64,000 nt of DNA. Origin: JACMLX01 sp031374935. Lineage in GTDB: Bacteria; Gemmatimonadota; Gemmatimonadetes; Gemmatimonadales; Gemmatimonadaceae. Each line of letters begins with the position of its first letter. Position 1 is the first letter of the stretch. Both the position numbers and the translations under genes were made by a program. Shown piece by piece: positions 44,262-52,487 of this stretch. The stretch spans positions 9,992-73,991 of the forward strand of contig JANMHB010000195.1 of the NCBI GenBank assembly GCA_031374935.1, given 5' to 3'. The notes under the pieces are model-generated. The model was not told where the DNA came from. It searched no databases and worked only from the letters and a program-made list of their open reading frames with translations.

Positions 44262-44276
44262 CGGCGCCCCTGGCTC

Positions 44277-46928
44277 CTATCGCGTCTGGATGACGATCGT
44301 CGCCAGAGATGCCAGGACCGCCGCGAACGTGCCGATGATCGCCGCGATCTGGGTGCGCGCCGCCAGGTTGTCCTGCCGCTCCTGCCGATCACGTTTGGGC
44401 ACCGTCACGATCGCTCCCGGTCGTGGCGTCGGCTGACCATCGGGCAGGAGAAATCGCCGCGACACGGCATCCACACGCCCGTTCGGCTGCGTGACGTAGG
44501 TGCGCGGCAGATCGGCGTCGAGTCGGCCGCCGCCGGCCGCGCGGATGTAGTACTGCATGTCCTTGCCCTTCACGAACGGCAGCGCGGTTGGCGAGTTCAC
44601 GGCACCGTCGACACGCACGACGGCATCGTAGCGTGGGATCGTGATCGAGTCGCCGTCGAAGAGGATGATGTTGTCCTGTTCGCGCGCGTCCTTCAGCACC
44701 GCTGGCAGGTCGACACCGATGCGACCGACGCGGTTGCGGCGACGGGAGAAGTTCACGCCGTCCGCGTATGCCTCGCCAGTCAATCCGCCGGCACGCTGGA
44801 TCACTTCGCTCAGTCGTTCCGTCTTCTTCACCAGCGTGTACGAACCGGGATACTTCACCTCACCACCGACGTACACCGTGCGCTGCAACTCCCAGTCGGG
44901 CTGGCGAAGAATGAGCACGTTGTCATATGACTGGAGCACGACATCGTTGCTGCCCGCGGCCGCGCTCGACAGCCCCGGCGGCCCAACATACTTGCCATCC
45001 CGCCCGCGCTCGAAGAGATAGCTCGAGTCCATCGGCACCCGCATCGTCGACGCCGTCACGCCGTCGGTACGTGTGGCGGGCATCCGAGCGATCTCGGCTT
45101 CGGTGAGCAGCGCGCTCTCGAGCAGACCGCCGGAGAGCAGCACCAGATCACGCACGGTCATGCCTTCGCGATACGGATACCGACCGCTGCGACGAACGGC
45201 ACCGGTGATGGCGACGTAGCGGACCGGCCGGAACTCGCTGCGGCCGAAGATCTGCACTTCGTCCTCTTCCTGCAGCGTGGGGTCATTCACCACCGCGCCG
45301 AGCGTGTCGGCAAGCACCGCGCGCAACTGGGTCCGGGTGGAGTCCGAGTTCAGTCGCGTGATCAGGACCTGCCCGAGATAGGTATCCGGCTTGAGCCCGC
45401 CTGCCTTCCGGATGGCATCACTGAGGCGCATCCCGCTGGTGAGCCCGACCGGGCCCGGTGTGAAGACGTTGCCCCGCATGACCACCCGATTGCGCACGCG
45501 GTCGGCGACCTTGAGAATTCGCACCACGTCGCCGTCAACGAGGGCCAGGGCGGGGATCTCGCCACCGTCGTTTCCAGTCACATCGAGCACGGCACGATCG
45601 CTACCGGGCCGGGTACGGTCACGCATCGGCGTCAGGCGCTCGATCTGGATCCGCGAGCGTGCCGCCGTCGGCAACAGGCCGCCGGCCGCACGGACGATCT
45701 CCGCCAATGATCCTGCAGTGCCGACTTCATAGGTGCCTGGTCGGTTCACCTGCCCGAGCACCCGCACGCGTCCCGTGTGAACCGGCACAAAGACGATATC
45801 ACCATTCAGCAGGCGCGCGTCGCGTGACGCATCACCCCGCGTGAGATAGTCGTAGAGGTCGATGGTGCCGACGGTGCGACCGTTGCGGCGAATCTGGACC
45901 GCACGAAGCGAACCGGCCATGGTCGGGCCGCCCGCCGCATACAACGCCGTGAGCGCGGTGCCTGCCGCCGACACCCGATAGCTGCCCGGGCGCGACACTT
46001 CGCCGACGACAAAAATCTGATTCGACCGGAGCCGTGCGACGCTGATGCTGAATCGCGTCGTGGCATCGGCGCCGCGCCGTACACCGGAGTACGACCGCCC
46101 CAGTCGCGTGTAGAGCAGGTCCTCGAGCTGGGCCAACGTCAGGTTGGCCACGCTGATCTGACCCACCTGTGGAATCACCACGAAGCCCTCGCGCGTGACA
46201 TCCAGCGTGTAGGCCTGTTCGACGTCGCCGGTGAGAATCAGCACCAGGCGGTCACCGGCGCCCAGACGATAGCTCGGATCGACCGGCCCCGCGAGATTGG
46301 CATCGAACTGCGAGCCATTGCGCTGCGAAAACAGGTCCATGCCGAACACCTTCAGGCCACTGTCGCGCTGGATCGAGTCGGAACGCAGGTACAGGTACTG
46401 CTCGTACGGCGTCAGCTTCCGGCCGTCCTTGCCGCGAAGGTCAGCCGGAATGCGACTGTCCAGCGTCGAGTCGAATGGCGTCTGCAGCGAGTCACCGGTG
46501 ATCCGTCGTGTCCGGTTCGTATCACCCGGGAAATCGAAGTCGCTCGAGTCGGCGATGCCGAGCTCTCGCAGCGCGGCAAAGACGTCGGAACCCGGCAGGG
46601 CGGCGTTGCTGTTGAGTCCGCCAGCGGCCCCAGGCACTGGCGTTGGATCGCCGGAAGCTGCACCGGCCCCAGCCCCGGATCGCCCTTCGCTCTGCAGGTA
46701 TGAGTCGAGCAGGTTGTCCGGGTACCCCTGCGCCCGCAGCCGCGCGCGGATCTGATCCGGACTGAGCCCGCTGCCACCGATGCGCTGGCGCAGCTGATTC
46801 ATCAGGTCGGGGCGATTCTGCAGGAGCTGCTGCGCCTGCTGCGGGGAGACAGCCTGCGCCCGAAGCGCGGGCGCCAAAAACAAAAAGACCCCGACCGCGA
46901 GCAGCGGCCGAAGGAAGAGGCGATTCAT
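44277..46928 (-). CDS. large SLBB-domain polysaccharide export protein
   Basis: 883 residues, much longer than Wza (about 380). A signal peptide (1-24, ends ALRAQ) without lipobox is followed by a Gln-rich helical segment and a low-complexity linker. A Poly_export domain sits near residues 220-300 (YRLGAGDRLVLILTG). Six SLBB-like modules follow, each with a [GV]xVxxPGxY-type turn and an AGG ending (IFVVGEVSRPGSY, VRVLGQVNRPGTY, VVMRGNVFTPG, VAITGAVRRSGRY, VYVGGEVKYPGSY, VRVDGAVNSPT). A C-terminal membrane helix lies at about 857-880. It likely forms a long periplasmic channel. It is first in the run flippase-GT2-Wzz-Wzy. Confidence 0.88.
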   Translation of the reverse strand: MNRLFLRPLLAVGVFLFLAPALRAQAVSPQQAQQLLQNRPDLMNQLRQRIGGSGLSPDQIRARLRAQGYPDNLLDSYLQSEGRSGAGAGAASGDPTPVPGAAGGLNSNAALPGSDVFAALRELGIADSSDFDFPGDTNRTRRITGDSLQTPFDSTLDSRIPADLRGKDGRKLTPYEQYLYLRSDSIQRDSGLKVFGMDLFSQRNGSQFDANLAGPVDPSYRLGAGDRLVLILTGDVEQAYTLDVTREGFVVIPQVGQISVANLTLAQLEDLLYTRLGRSYSGVRRGADATTRFSISVARLRSNQIFVVGEVSRPGSYRVSAAGTALTALYAAGGPTMAGSLRAVQIRRNGRTVGTIDLYDYLTRGDASRDARLLNGDIVFVPVHTGRVRVLGQVNRPGTYEVGTAGSLAEIVRAAGGLLPTAARSRIQIERLTPMRDRTRPGSDRAVLDVTGNDGGEIPALALVDGDVVRILKVADRVRNRVVMRGNVFTPGPVGLTSGMRLSDAIRKAGGLKPDTYLGQVLITRLNSDSTRTQLRAVLADTLGAVVNDPTLQEEDEVQIFGRSEFRPVRYVAITGAVRRSGRYPYREGMTVRDLVLLSGGLLESALLTEAEIARMPATRTDGVTASTMRVPMDSSYLFERGRDGKYVGPPGLSSAAAGSNDVVLQSYDNVLILRQPDWELQRTVYVGGEVKYPGSYTLVKKTERLSEVIQRAGGLTGEAYADGVNFSRRRNRVGRIGVDLPAVLKDAREQDNIILFDGDSITIPRYDAVVRVDGAVNSPTALPFVKGKDMQYYIRAAGGGRLDADLPRTYVTQPNGRVDAVSRRFLLPDGQPTPRPGAIVTVPKRDRQERQDNLAARTQIAAIIGTFAAVLASLATIVIQTR

Positions 46929-46968
46929 CGCTGTGTATATGGCTGAGAGACCACGAGCGGGGGGATAT

Positions 46969-47041
46969 GGACGCGCAGGGACTCGAACCCCGGACCTCTG
47001 CTGTGTGAAAGCAGCGCTCTAACCAGCTGAGCTACGCGTCC
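46969..47041 (-). tRNA. tRNA-Val (anticodon CAC)
   Basis: 73 nt on the minus strand: 7-bp acceptor stem (GGACGCG/CGCGTCC), D-arm GCTC/GAGC, anticodon stem CTGCT/AGCAG with loop TTCACAC giving CAC, and a T-arm with TTCGAGT. No CCA is encoded. It lies 40 nt upstream of the SLBB exporter gene, in the same direction. Confidence 0.95.
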
Positions 47042-47057
47042 TTCAAAGCGATCTGCG

Positions 47058-47121
47058 ACCCCTGTTCCGGGCCTCGAATTGCTGAGGCGTCGAAGCACGC
47101 AAGTCTAACCGTAACAGGGGT
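47058..47121. repeat. 9-bp inverted repeat between the two tRNA genes
   Basis: ACCCCTGTT (47058-47066) and AACAGGGGT (47113-47121) are perfect inverted copies separated by 46 nt. It occupies most of the 142-nt spacer and could form a stem in a joint tRNA transcript. Confidence 0.65.
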
Positions 47122-47183
47122 TTCGGGGAAGGGGGAGTGTCGTGCCCGATCGACCGTGTACCCTGTCTGCCGCGCCGGAGAAA

Positions 47184-47256
47184 TAGGCCAGGTAGGATTC
47201 GAACCTACGACCTGTCGGATTATGAGTCCGCTGCTCTACCGCTGAGCTACTGGCCC
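47184..47256 (-). tRNA. tRNA with anticodon CAT (tRNA-Met elongator or tRNA-Ile2)
   Basis: 73 nt on the minus strand: acceptor GGGCCAG pairs with CTGGCCT (G1-U72 wobble), D-arm GCTC/GAGC, anticodon loop CTCATAA, T-arm CGTAGG with TTCGAAT. The anticodon stem has a G-A mismatch at its outer pair. Elongator Met is most likely; a lysidine-modified Ile tRNA cannot be excluded. No initiator-type features were noted. Confidence 0.92.
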
Positions 47257-47308
47257 GCCACGCGAAGAAACATACTCCCGGGTGCTCGGCTCACGACATC
47301 GGGTCCGA

Positions 47309-48847
47309 TCAGAACAACGCGCTTCGCATTCTTGCCCACGACGGTTCCAGCGCGAACCGTAGCCGCCCCTCGAAGCGTGTAGCCGTTGCCCCTCGCACGC
47401 GCAGATCGTTGGTGCTGTGGTTCACCCCGCCATCCGCCGTGATCTCGATGCTGCTGCCGACCCGCACAGCGCCGCTCGCGGCCAGGCGCAGCGTCCGCAC
47501 CACGACGCCTTCGAAGAGGCTCGGCCATGAGCTCCGCTGATCGATGGCCGGAAACGGTTCGCGATAGTCGCCTGCACCCTGGCGACGATAGGCCACGTAA
47601 ACACGGAGCGGCGCTGGCAGGACCGGCCCGATGTCAATGCCGGCGCGCCCCTCATCGAAGTCGCTGTTGCGCTGCCCCAGACCGACCGTGCGACTGGTGA
47701 AGCGCTCGAACCGGTCGGGAGCCCGATACGTGAGTGAATTGACGCGGGTGTAGCTGGCAAAGGCGCGAACACCACCGCCGACGGAAATGCCGTCGGCCGT
47801 GATGGCCAGCCCGAGCCCGGGCGGTTCACCACAGAGCTCGCAGCGGTCGATCTGGAAGTCGTCCAGAAACAGCTGCGCACCGAACATCGCACCGTTGGTC
47901 GCGCGCCACAACGCGTCGGCGCCGAACGCCACATTGATCGGATCACCGTCGCTGTACTGTGTCAGAAAGATGGGGGCGACGGGATTGGCCAGCGATGGCT
48001 GAAATCCGCGCCCGACGCCACCGTAGACCACACTCTCGCTGATGCCGGCTTCGAGCTTGCCCAGCCGGATGCCGAGGCGGTGCGCGGAGAAGAAACGCTG
48101 AGCGGTGGTGTCGGTGGTGAAGTTCAGCCGCTCGTCATCGAGTCGGGCGATCACCGACGACAGGTGCAGCTTGTCGGTGCCAAGTCGGAGATACAGATGG
48201 TCGTAGGAATAGGCGCCATTGCTCACCATCAGGCCGAGCTGGCCCGGTAACGCCCAGGAGCGGCCGGTGCGTCCCGCCTGTAGTGTGGCAAACCGCGATT
48301 CGACACCGATGTAGCCGTCTTCGGTGCGCGCGCTCAGTGCCCGATCGCGGCGGCCGAGGAACTCGGGGTCGACGCGCATCCGTCGATCCGCAATGACACG
48401 CACCGCACCGGTGAACGGGCCTGACTGCAACAGTGCGCGCACTGTGAATCCCGGGGCCAGCGTGTTCTCCCGGTTCGACTGCATCAGGTCGCGTGTCCCG
48501 CTGCTCTGGGCCACGCCATACCCGGCCAGGCTGGCGGTAAAGACGGCACTGTCGGCATCACTCACGTGTGAGGCGTACTTGGCCGCCGCTGCATCGATGG
48601 CGTCGAGCCACCGCGCGTTGGATGCGGTGCGAAGGGCCGCCCGCGCCGCGGCGGTTGCCTTCCGCACCGCGCCCACGCTGTAGGGCCGTTCGATGATCGG
48701 CAACTCGCGCAACATGCCGCGCGATTGCAGCGCGTCGATGTAGGTGTAGGCGATGTCGTCCAACGGCAGCAGGGCACGTTGCGCGCGAGCGGTCGTGGTG
48801 AACCCGATGGCAAGGCTGATGAGACCGAACGCCCGTCGCACAGTCAT
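47309..48847 (-). CDS. Wzi-like outer-membrane barrel (third)
   Basis: 512 residues from the ATG at 48847, which overlaps the stop of the DUF2279 gene (ATGA). Signal peptide about 1-23 (ends TARAQ). Then RPYSVGAVRKA, like the post-signal segment of the other Wzi proteins, and FFSAHRLGIRLGKLEAGISESVVYGG, a region shared by capsule assembly Wzi proteins, before a series of amphipathic strands. A pair of Cys residues (DRCELCGEP) in one loop could form a disulfide. It probably binds the polymer exported by the SLBB protein encoded beyond the tRNAs. Confidence 0.75.
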   Translation of the reverse strand: MTVRRAFGLISLAIGFTTTARAQRALLPLDDIAYTYIDALQSRGMLRELPIIERPYSVGAVRKATAAARAALRTASNARWLDAIDAAAAKYASHVSDADSAVFTASLAGYGVAQSSGTRDLMQSNRENTLAPGFTVRALLQSGPFTGAVRVIADRRMRVDPEFLGRRDRALSARTEDGYIGVESRFATLQAGRTGRSWALPGQLGLMVSNGAYSYDHLYLRLGTDKLHLSSVIARLDDERLNFTTDTTAQRFFSAHRLGIRLGKLEAGISESVVYGGVGRGFQPSLANPVAPIFLTQYSDGDPINVAFGADALWRATNGAMFGAQLFLDDFQIDRCELCGEPPGLGLAITADGISVGGGVRAFASYTRVNSLTYRAPDRFERFTSRTVGLGQRNSDFDEGRAGIDIGPVLPAPLRVYVAYRRQGAGDYREPFPAIDQRSSWPSLFEGVVVRTLRLAASGAVRVGSSIEITADGGVNHSTNDLRVRGATATRFEGRLRFALEPSWARMRSALF

Positions 48848-49845
48848 CGATACCATGCCACCCCCTTGACGCCACCGCTACGGAATTCGAGCGCCGGTGA
48901 TGGAAAATGATAGTGCCGCAGGCCCTTCTTCACGGCCACCCACCATGGGGCGCGACCGGGCAGTTTGAGCGGATCGATGTCCAGCGACAGGAGAATACGA
49001 CGCTGCGCGCGGATATCGGCGCCGGTCTGCGGGTCGATGAAGTCCGTGATGGAATGACCGATCGAGAATCGCAGCAGATCCGGCCAGAGGCGTTTTGCTC
49101 CTGCCGGCAGCAGCGTATCGACGTCCACCGACAGCCAGTACGTCTGGCCGCTGTAGTCGACCGTGGGTCGCAAGTCGCCGGGGATCAATCCGGCCTGCGT
49201 GTTCTTGAGTGCCTGGGTGCGTCGATACGACATCGTCGGCATGACGGCGCGCATCGTTGGCACGAACGCATGGGACAGGGACAGCCCTTGGCCGATGGTG
49301 TTGTACAACAGGTCGGGCGGTGAAAAGCCATAGCGCGCCTGGGTGCCGTCCCAATACTCGATCTGCAGCTGGAACGCCGCCGCGTAGGCCACGGCCCAGA
49401 GCGATGCCTTCTTTTCGGACATGCAGGCCGCCTGCAGCAACTCGCGGCCTCCTTCGCTCAGCAGGTAGCCGCCAATCAGGTGGCCGAGCTTGTCCTGATC
49501 GCGAAAATTGCCGTCCCAGTCGTAGTTGACGAAGAATGGCGCGCGTTCACCGGACCACCAGGCACGCCGGAAGTACTCATAAAGCGCGAGGTTCCCGCCG
49601 ACGAATGTGCCGGCGACCGCGGACTGCGCGATCCGTCGGCCGCGAGTTCCCGACGTACACCATCGCGGCGACGGTGCCCGGATCACGCGCGTGCTGTCAG
49701 CCGTCGACGGGGCGAGTGGCACCGCCCGCAGGGCCTGCGACGCGGCAGCGACAGGGACGTGCGGCGCGGCTGCCGAATCACCCTGCGCGCGGGCGAACGA
49801 GGCAGCCCCAAGGATCGCCCACGCGACGGCAAGCGACCGGATCAC
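48844..49845 (-). CDS. DUF2279 (YfiM-like) family protein
   Basis: 333 residues from a GTG at 49845 that overlaps the stop of the kinase gene (GTGA). Signal peptide about 1-21 (ends FARAQ). The DUF2279 core is visible at ~100-215: FFVNYDWDGNFRDQDKLGHLIGGYLLSEGGRELL, in pieces DKLGHLIGGYL and QIEYWDGTQARYGFSPPDLLYNTIGQ. The family is exported and often lies near lipopolysaccharide and capsule genes; its activity is unknown. It is translationally coupled to both neighbours, the heptose kinase and a Wzi-like barrel. Confidence 0.75.
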   Translation of the reverse strand: MIRSLAVAWAILGAASFARAQGDSAAAPHVPVAAASQALRAVPLAPSTADSTRVIRAPSPRWCTSGTRGRRIAQSAVAGTFVGGNLALYEYFRRAWWSGERAPFFVNYDWDGNFRDQDKLGHLIGGYLLSEGGRELLQAACMSEKKASLWAVAYAAAFQLQIEYWDGTQARYGFSPPDLLYNTIGQGLSLSHAFVPTMRAVMPTMSYRRTQALKNTQAGLIPGDLRPTVDYSGQTYWLSVDVDTLLPAGAKRLWPDLLRFSIGHSITDFIDPQTGADIRAQRRILLSLDIDPLKLPGRAPWWVAVKKGLRHYHFPSPALEFRSGGVKGVAWYR

Positions 49846-50837
49846 GCCGTGAGGTGCAAGGCGTCGTATGCGGCGAGGACTTCGGCGGGGGACACGGTCG
49901 CCGCGCCAAGTTTGCCGACCTCGACGCCGGCCGCGTAGTTCGCGATCACGGCCGCTTCGCGTGCGTCCGCACCTGCGGCGAGCATCAGCGCCAGATACGC
50001 CGTCACGGTGTCGCCGGCGCCCACCACATCGTACACCTCGCGTGCCGTGGTCGGGATCCGCGTGATCTCTCCGCCGCGTGAGACGAGTGCCATGCCGTGT
50101 TCGCTCAGCGTGAGGAGCAGATGCGCGACATCGAGTCGCTCCAGCGTCGCCGGCAACGCGGCGGGGTGCGCCAGATCGACGGCGGCACCAAGGGCCTGTT
50201 CCAGCTCGCGGCGATTCGGCTTGAACACGGTGGCCCCACGGAAGCTGAAGAAGTTGCGGAACTTCGGGTCTACCACCACCGGCACATTTCGTTCCTTCGC
50301 GAGCGCAATGGTCCGTTCGATCACCCGCGGCACCAGCACGCCCTTGTTGTAATCCTCGAGGATGACGGCGTCGGCGGTGGCGAGCGCTTCGCTCAGCGAG
50401 GCCAGAACGCGCTCGACATCCGCGTCGCCGAGGTCCGCATCGTCCTCTTCGTCGAAGCGAAGGAGCTGTTGCGATCGTGCCACGAGTCGGGTCTTCGTCG
50501 TCGTGGGCCGATCGACGGTGACCAGTGCGTCGGTGGCGCCACCGAGGCCGTGCAGCAGGCCGCGCAACCGGTCGCCCGCGGTATCGTTGCCGACCGCGGC
50601 GACGAGGGCGCAGCGCGCATCCACCGCGAGCACGTTCTGGGCGACATTCGCCGCCCCACCGAGGGCGTCGCGGCGTTCGCGGACCCGCACCACTGGCACC
50701 GGCGCTTCGGGCGAGATCCGGTCGACGTCGCCGCGCAGGTAGACATCGAGCATGGCGTCGCCCACCACGACGACGCGGCGGCCACGTGCGGCCGCGAGCA
50801 ACGTCGCGAGGCGGTCGCGTGAGATCGGTGCTAGCAT
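49842..50837 (-). CDS. hldE1: D-glycero-beta-D-manno-heptose-7-phosphate kinase
   Basis: 331 residues, PfkB/ribokinase fold. VVVVGDAMLDVYLRGDVDRISPEAPVPV is the typical RfaE N-terminus (seen here as VVGDAMLDVYLRGD and RISPEAPVPV), followed by GGAANVA and the C-terminal DVVGAGDTVTA with the anion hole and catalytic Asp. It phosphorylates heptose-7-phosphate at C1 on the route to ADP-heptose. The adenylyltransferase half of bifunctional HldE is absent, so HldE2, GmhA and GmhB must be elsewhere. A TAGCTT element ends 9 nt before the ATG. Only 25 nt separate it from the divergent mlaE start. Confidence 0.92.
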   Translation of the reverse strand: MLAPISRDRLATLLAAARGRRVVVVGDAMLDVYLRGDVDRISPEAPVPVVRVRERRDALGGAANVAQNVLAVDARCALVAAVGNDTAGDRLRGLLHGLGGATDALVTVDRPTTTKTRLVARSQQLLRFDEEDDADLGDADVERVLASLSEALATADAVILEDYNKGVLVPRVIERTIALAKERNVPVVVDPKFRNFFSFRGATVFKPNRRELEQALGAAVDLAHPAALPATLERLDVAHLLLTLSEHGMALVSRGGEITRIPTTAREVYDVVGAGDTVTAYLALMLAAGADAREAAVIANYAAGVEVGKLGAATVSPAEVLAAYDALHLTA

Positions 50838-50844
50838 ATCAGGT

Positions 50845-50852
50845 GCAAGCTA
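50845..50852 (-). promoter_or_regulatory. candidate -10 element (TAGCTTGC) for the heptose kinase gene
   Basis: TAGCTT on the minus strand, with TTGCCC 18 nt upstream as a possible -35. The start point would be only about 3 nt before the ATG at 50837. Confidence 0.45.
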
Positions 50853-50862
50853 CTCCTCGTCA

Positions 50863-51723
50863 ATGGCCGCGGGCAACGCGGTGGATGGCCTTGGTCAGTT
50901 GGCGCGCGTTGCGCGATCGTTCCTCTCACCTGTTTTCGTGCATCGACTCATTCAGACTGCCCTGCTGTCGCTGCAGGATGTGCTGCTCCTCGCGTGGCAG
51001 ACGCTCCGGGTGTTCCCCGGTGGACGCGGCGCCGCGCAGCGGCTGATGGCGCAGCTCGATGCAGTGGGCGTGCGTTCGGTGCCGATCGTGTTCCTGACCG
51101 GCCTGTTCACGGGGATGGTCCTCGCGCTGCAGGCATCGGTGCAGCTTGCCCCCTTTGGTGCGACCCTCTTCGTCGGACGGTTCGTGGCGGCGTCGATGTT
51201 GCGCGAGCTGGGACCGGTGTTGTCCGGGATCATGGTGGCTGGGCGTGTGGGGGCGGGTATCGCGGCTGAATTGGGGGCGATGAAGGTCACCGAGCAGCTC
51301 GACGCTCTGGAGACACTTGGCGCGGAACCGGTGCGTGTGCTGGTGCTGCCCCGCGTGCTGGCGGCGGCCGTGGCGGTCCCGATGCTGGCGCTGATTGCCG
51401 ATGCGGCGGGCCTCGCCGGTGCGGCGCTGGTCTCGTCTGCGTACCTCGGAGTCCCGCTGCGGGCGTTCTGGGGGGCGGCGGTGGACCAGATCGTGCTCGA
51501 CGGCTTCGTGGCTGGCCTGATCCCGGCCGATCTGGTGCAGGGACTGGTGAAGCCGTTCGCATTCGGCGTGATCCTGTCGGTGCTGGCCTGCTATCATGGA
51601 TTGCGAGCCACCGGTGGCACGGCGGGGGTCGGCGTCGCCACGACCCGCGCCGTCGTCAGTGCCAGCATCACGATCCTGATCACCGACTACTTCCTCACGC
51701 AATTGCTGCTGGTGCTTGTCTGA
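50863..51723 (+). CDS. mlaE: MlaE family ABC transporter permease
   Basis: 286 residues from the ATG at 50863. Five to six membrane helices with the MlaE core: FLTGLFTGMVLALQ, LRELGPVLSGIMVAGRVGAGIAAELG (as LRELGPVLSGI and AELGAMKVTEQLDALETLG), which contacts the ATPase. It forms the inner-membrane part of a phospholipid transport system keeping outer-membrane lipid asymmetry. Its stop shares a base with the mlaF start (TGATG). Two TTG/GTG codons upstream are open but overlap the divergent kinase promoter. Confidence 0.9.
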   Translation: MAAGNAVDGLGQLARVARSFLSPVFVHRLIQTALLSLQDVLLLAWQTLRVFPGGRGAAQRLMAQLDAVGVRSVPIVFLTGLFTGMVLALQASVQLAPFGATLFVGRFVAASMLRELGPVLSGIMVAGRVGAGIAAELGAMKVTEQLDALETLGAEPVRVLVLPRVLAAAVAVPMLALIADAAGLAGAALVSSAYLGVPLRAFWGAAVDQIVLDGFVAGLIPADLVQGLVKPFAFGVILSVLACYHGLRATGGTAGVGVATTRAVVSASITILITDYFLTQLLLVLV

Positions 51724-52487
51724 TGTCATCCGGGCCCTCGACCGCTGCGCCAGTCGCCAGCGCCGTACAACTCGACGCGGTCTCGGTCGCCTTCCAGCGC
51801 CCGGTGCTGCAGGATGTCTCCCTGCACGTGGCGGCGGGCGAGACGGTGGCGATCGTGGGCGAGTCCGGGACGGGGAAGTCGACGCTCCTGCGCCTGATTC
51901 TCGGACTGCAGCGGCCGGATCGGGGCCGTGTTCGGGTGATGGGCGCCGACGTCAACACCATCGACCGGCAGTCATTGCGGAGGCTGCGTGCGCAGGTCGG
52001 CATGGTGTTTCAGGGGGCGGCGCTGTTCGACTCGCTCACCACATTCGAAAACGTCGCCTTCGGACTCCGTGAAGCCGGGGAGCTGGATGAAGACGCGCTG
52101 CGAAGGCGCGTGCACGAGACGCTGATGCTGGTGGATCTCGACCCGGAGCAGGTCGCGCACACGTTGCCGGCCGAACTGTCGGGCGGAATGCGGAAACGGG
52201 TCGGGATCGCACGTGCCGTGGCACCGCGTCCGGCGTTGCTGCTCTACGACGAACCGACCGCTGGCCTCGACCCGCTGACCAGCGAAACCGTGACATCGCT
52301 GATGCAGCGATTGCAGCGGGAGCTGCACGTGACGAGCATCGTCGTGTCGCATGATCTGCGCGCCATGCTGCGGATCGCAGATCGGGTGGCACTGCTGCGC
52401 GAGGGCGCGTTCGCCTTCCTCGGCGCTCCCGACGCGATGCGAGCCAGCACCGAGCCGTACACGCGCGCATTTCTGGCGGCGGCATGA
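51723..52487 (+). CDS. mlaF: ABC transporter ATP-binding protein (MlaF-like)
   Basis: 254 residues with all ATPase motifs: Walker A GESGTGKST near 48, Q-loop in GMVFQGAALFDSLT, signature LSGGMRKRVG, Walker B LLLYDEPTAGLD and the switch His in VVSHD. The FQGAALFDSLT stretch is characteristic of the Mla/Mce ATPases. It powers the MlaE permease and overlaps both neighbours by one to four bases. Confidence 0.92.
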   Translation: MSSGPSTAAPVASAVQLDAVSVAFQRPVLQDVSLHVAAGETVAIVGESGTGKSTLLRLILGLQRPDRGRVRVMGADVNTIDRQSLRRLRAQVGMVFQGAALFDSLTTFENVAFGLREAGELDEDALRRRVHETLMLVDLDPEQVAHTLPAELSGGMRKRVGIARAVAPRPALLLYDEPTAGLDPLTSETVTSLMQRLQRELHVTSIVVSHDLRAMLRIADRVALLREGAFAFLGAPDAMRASTEPYTRAFLAAA

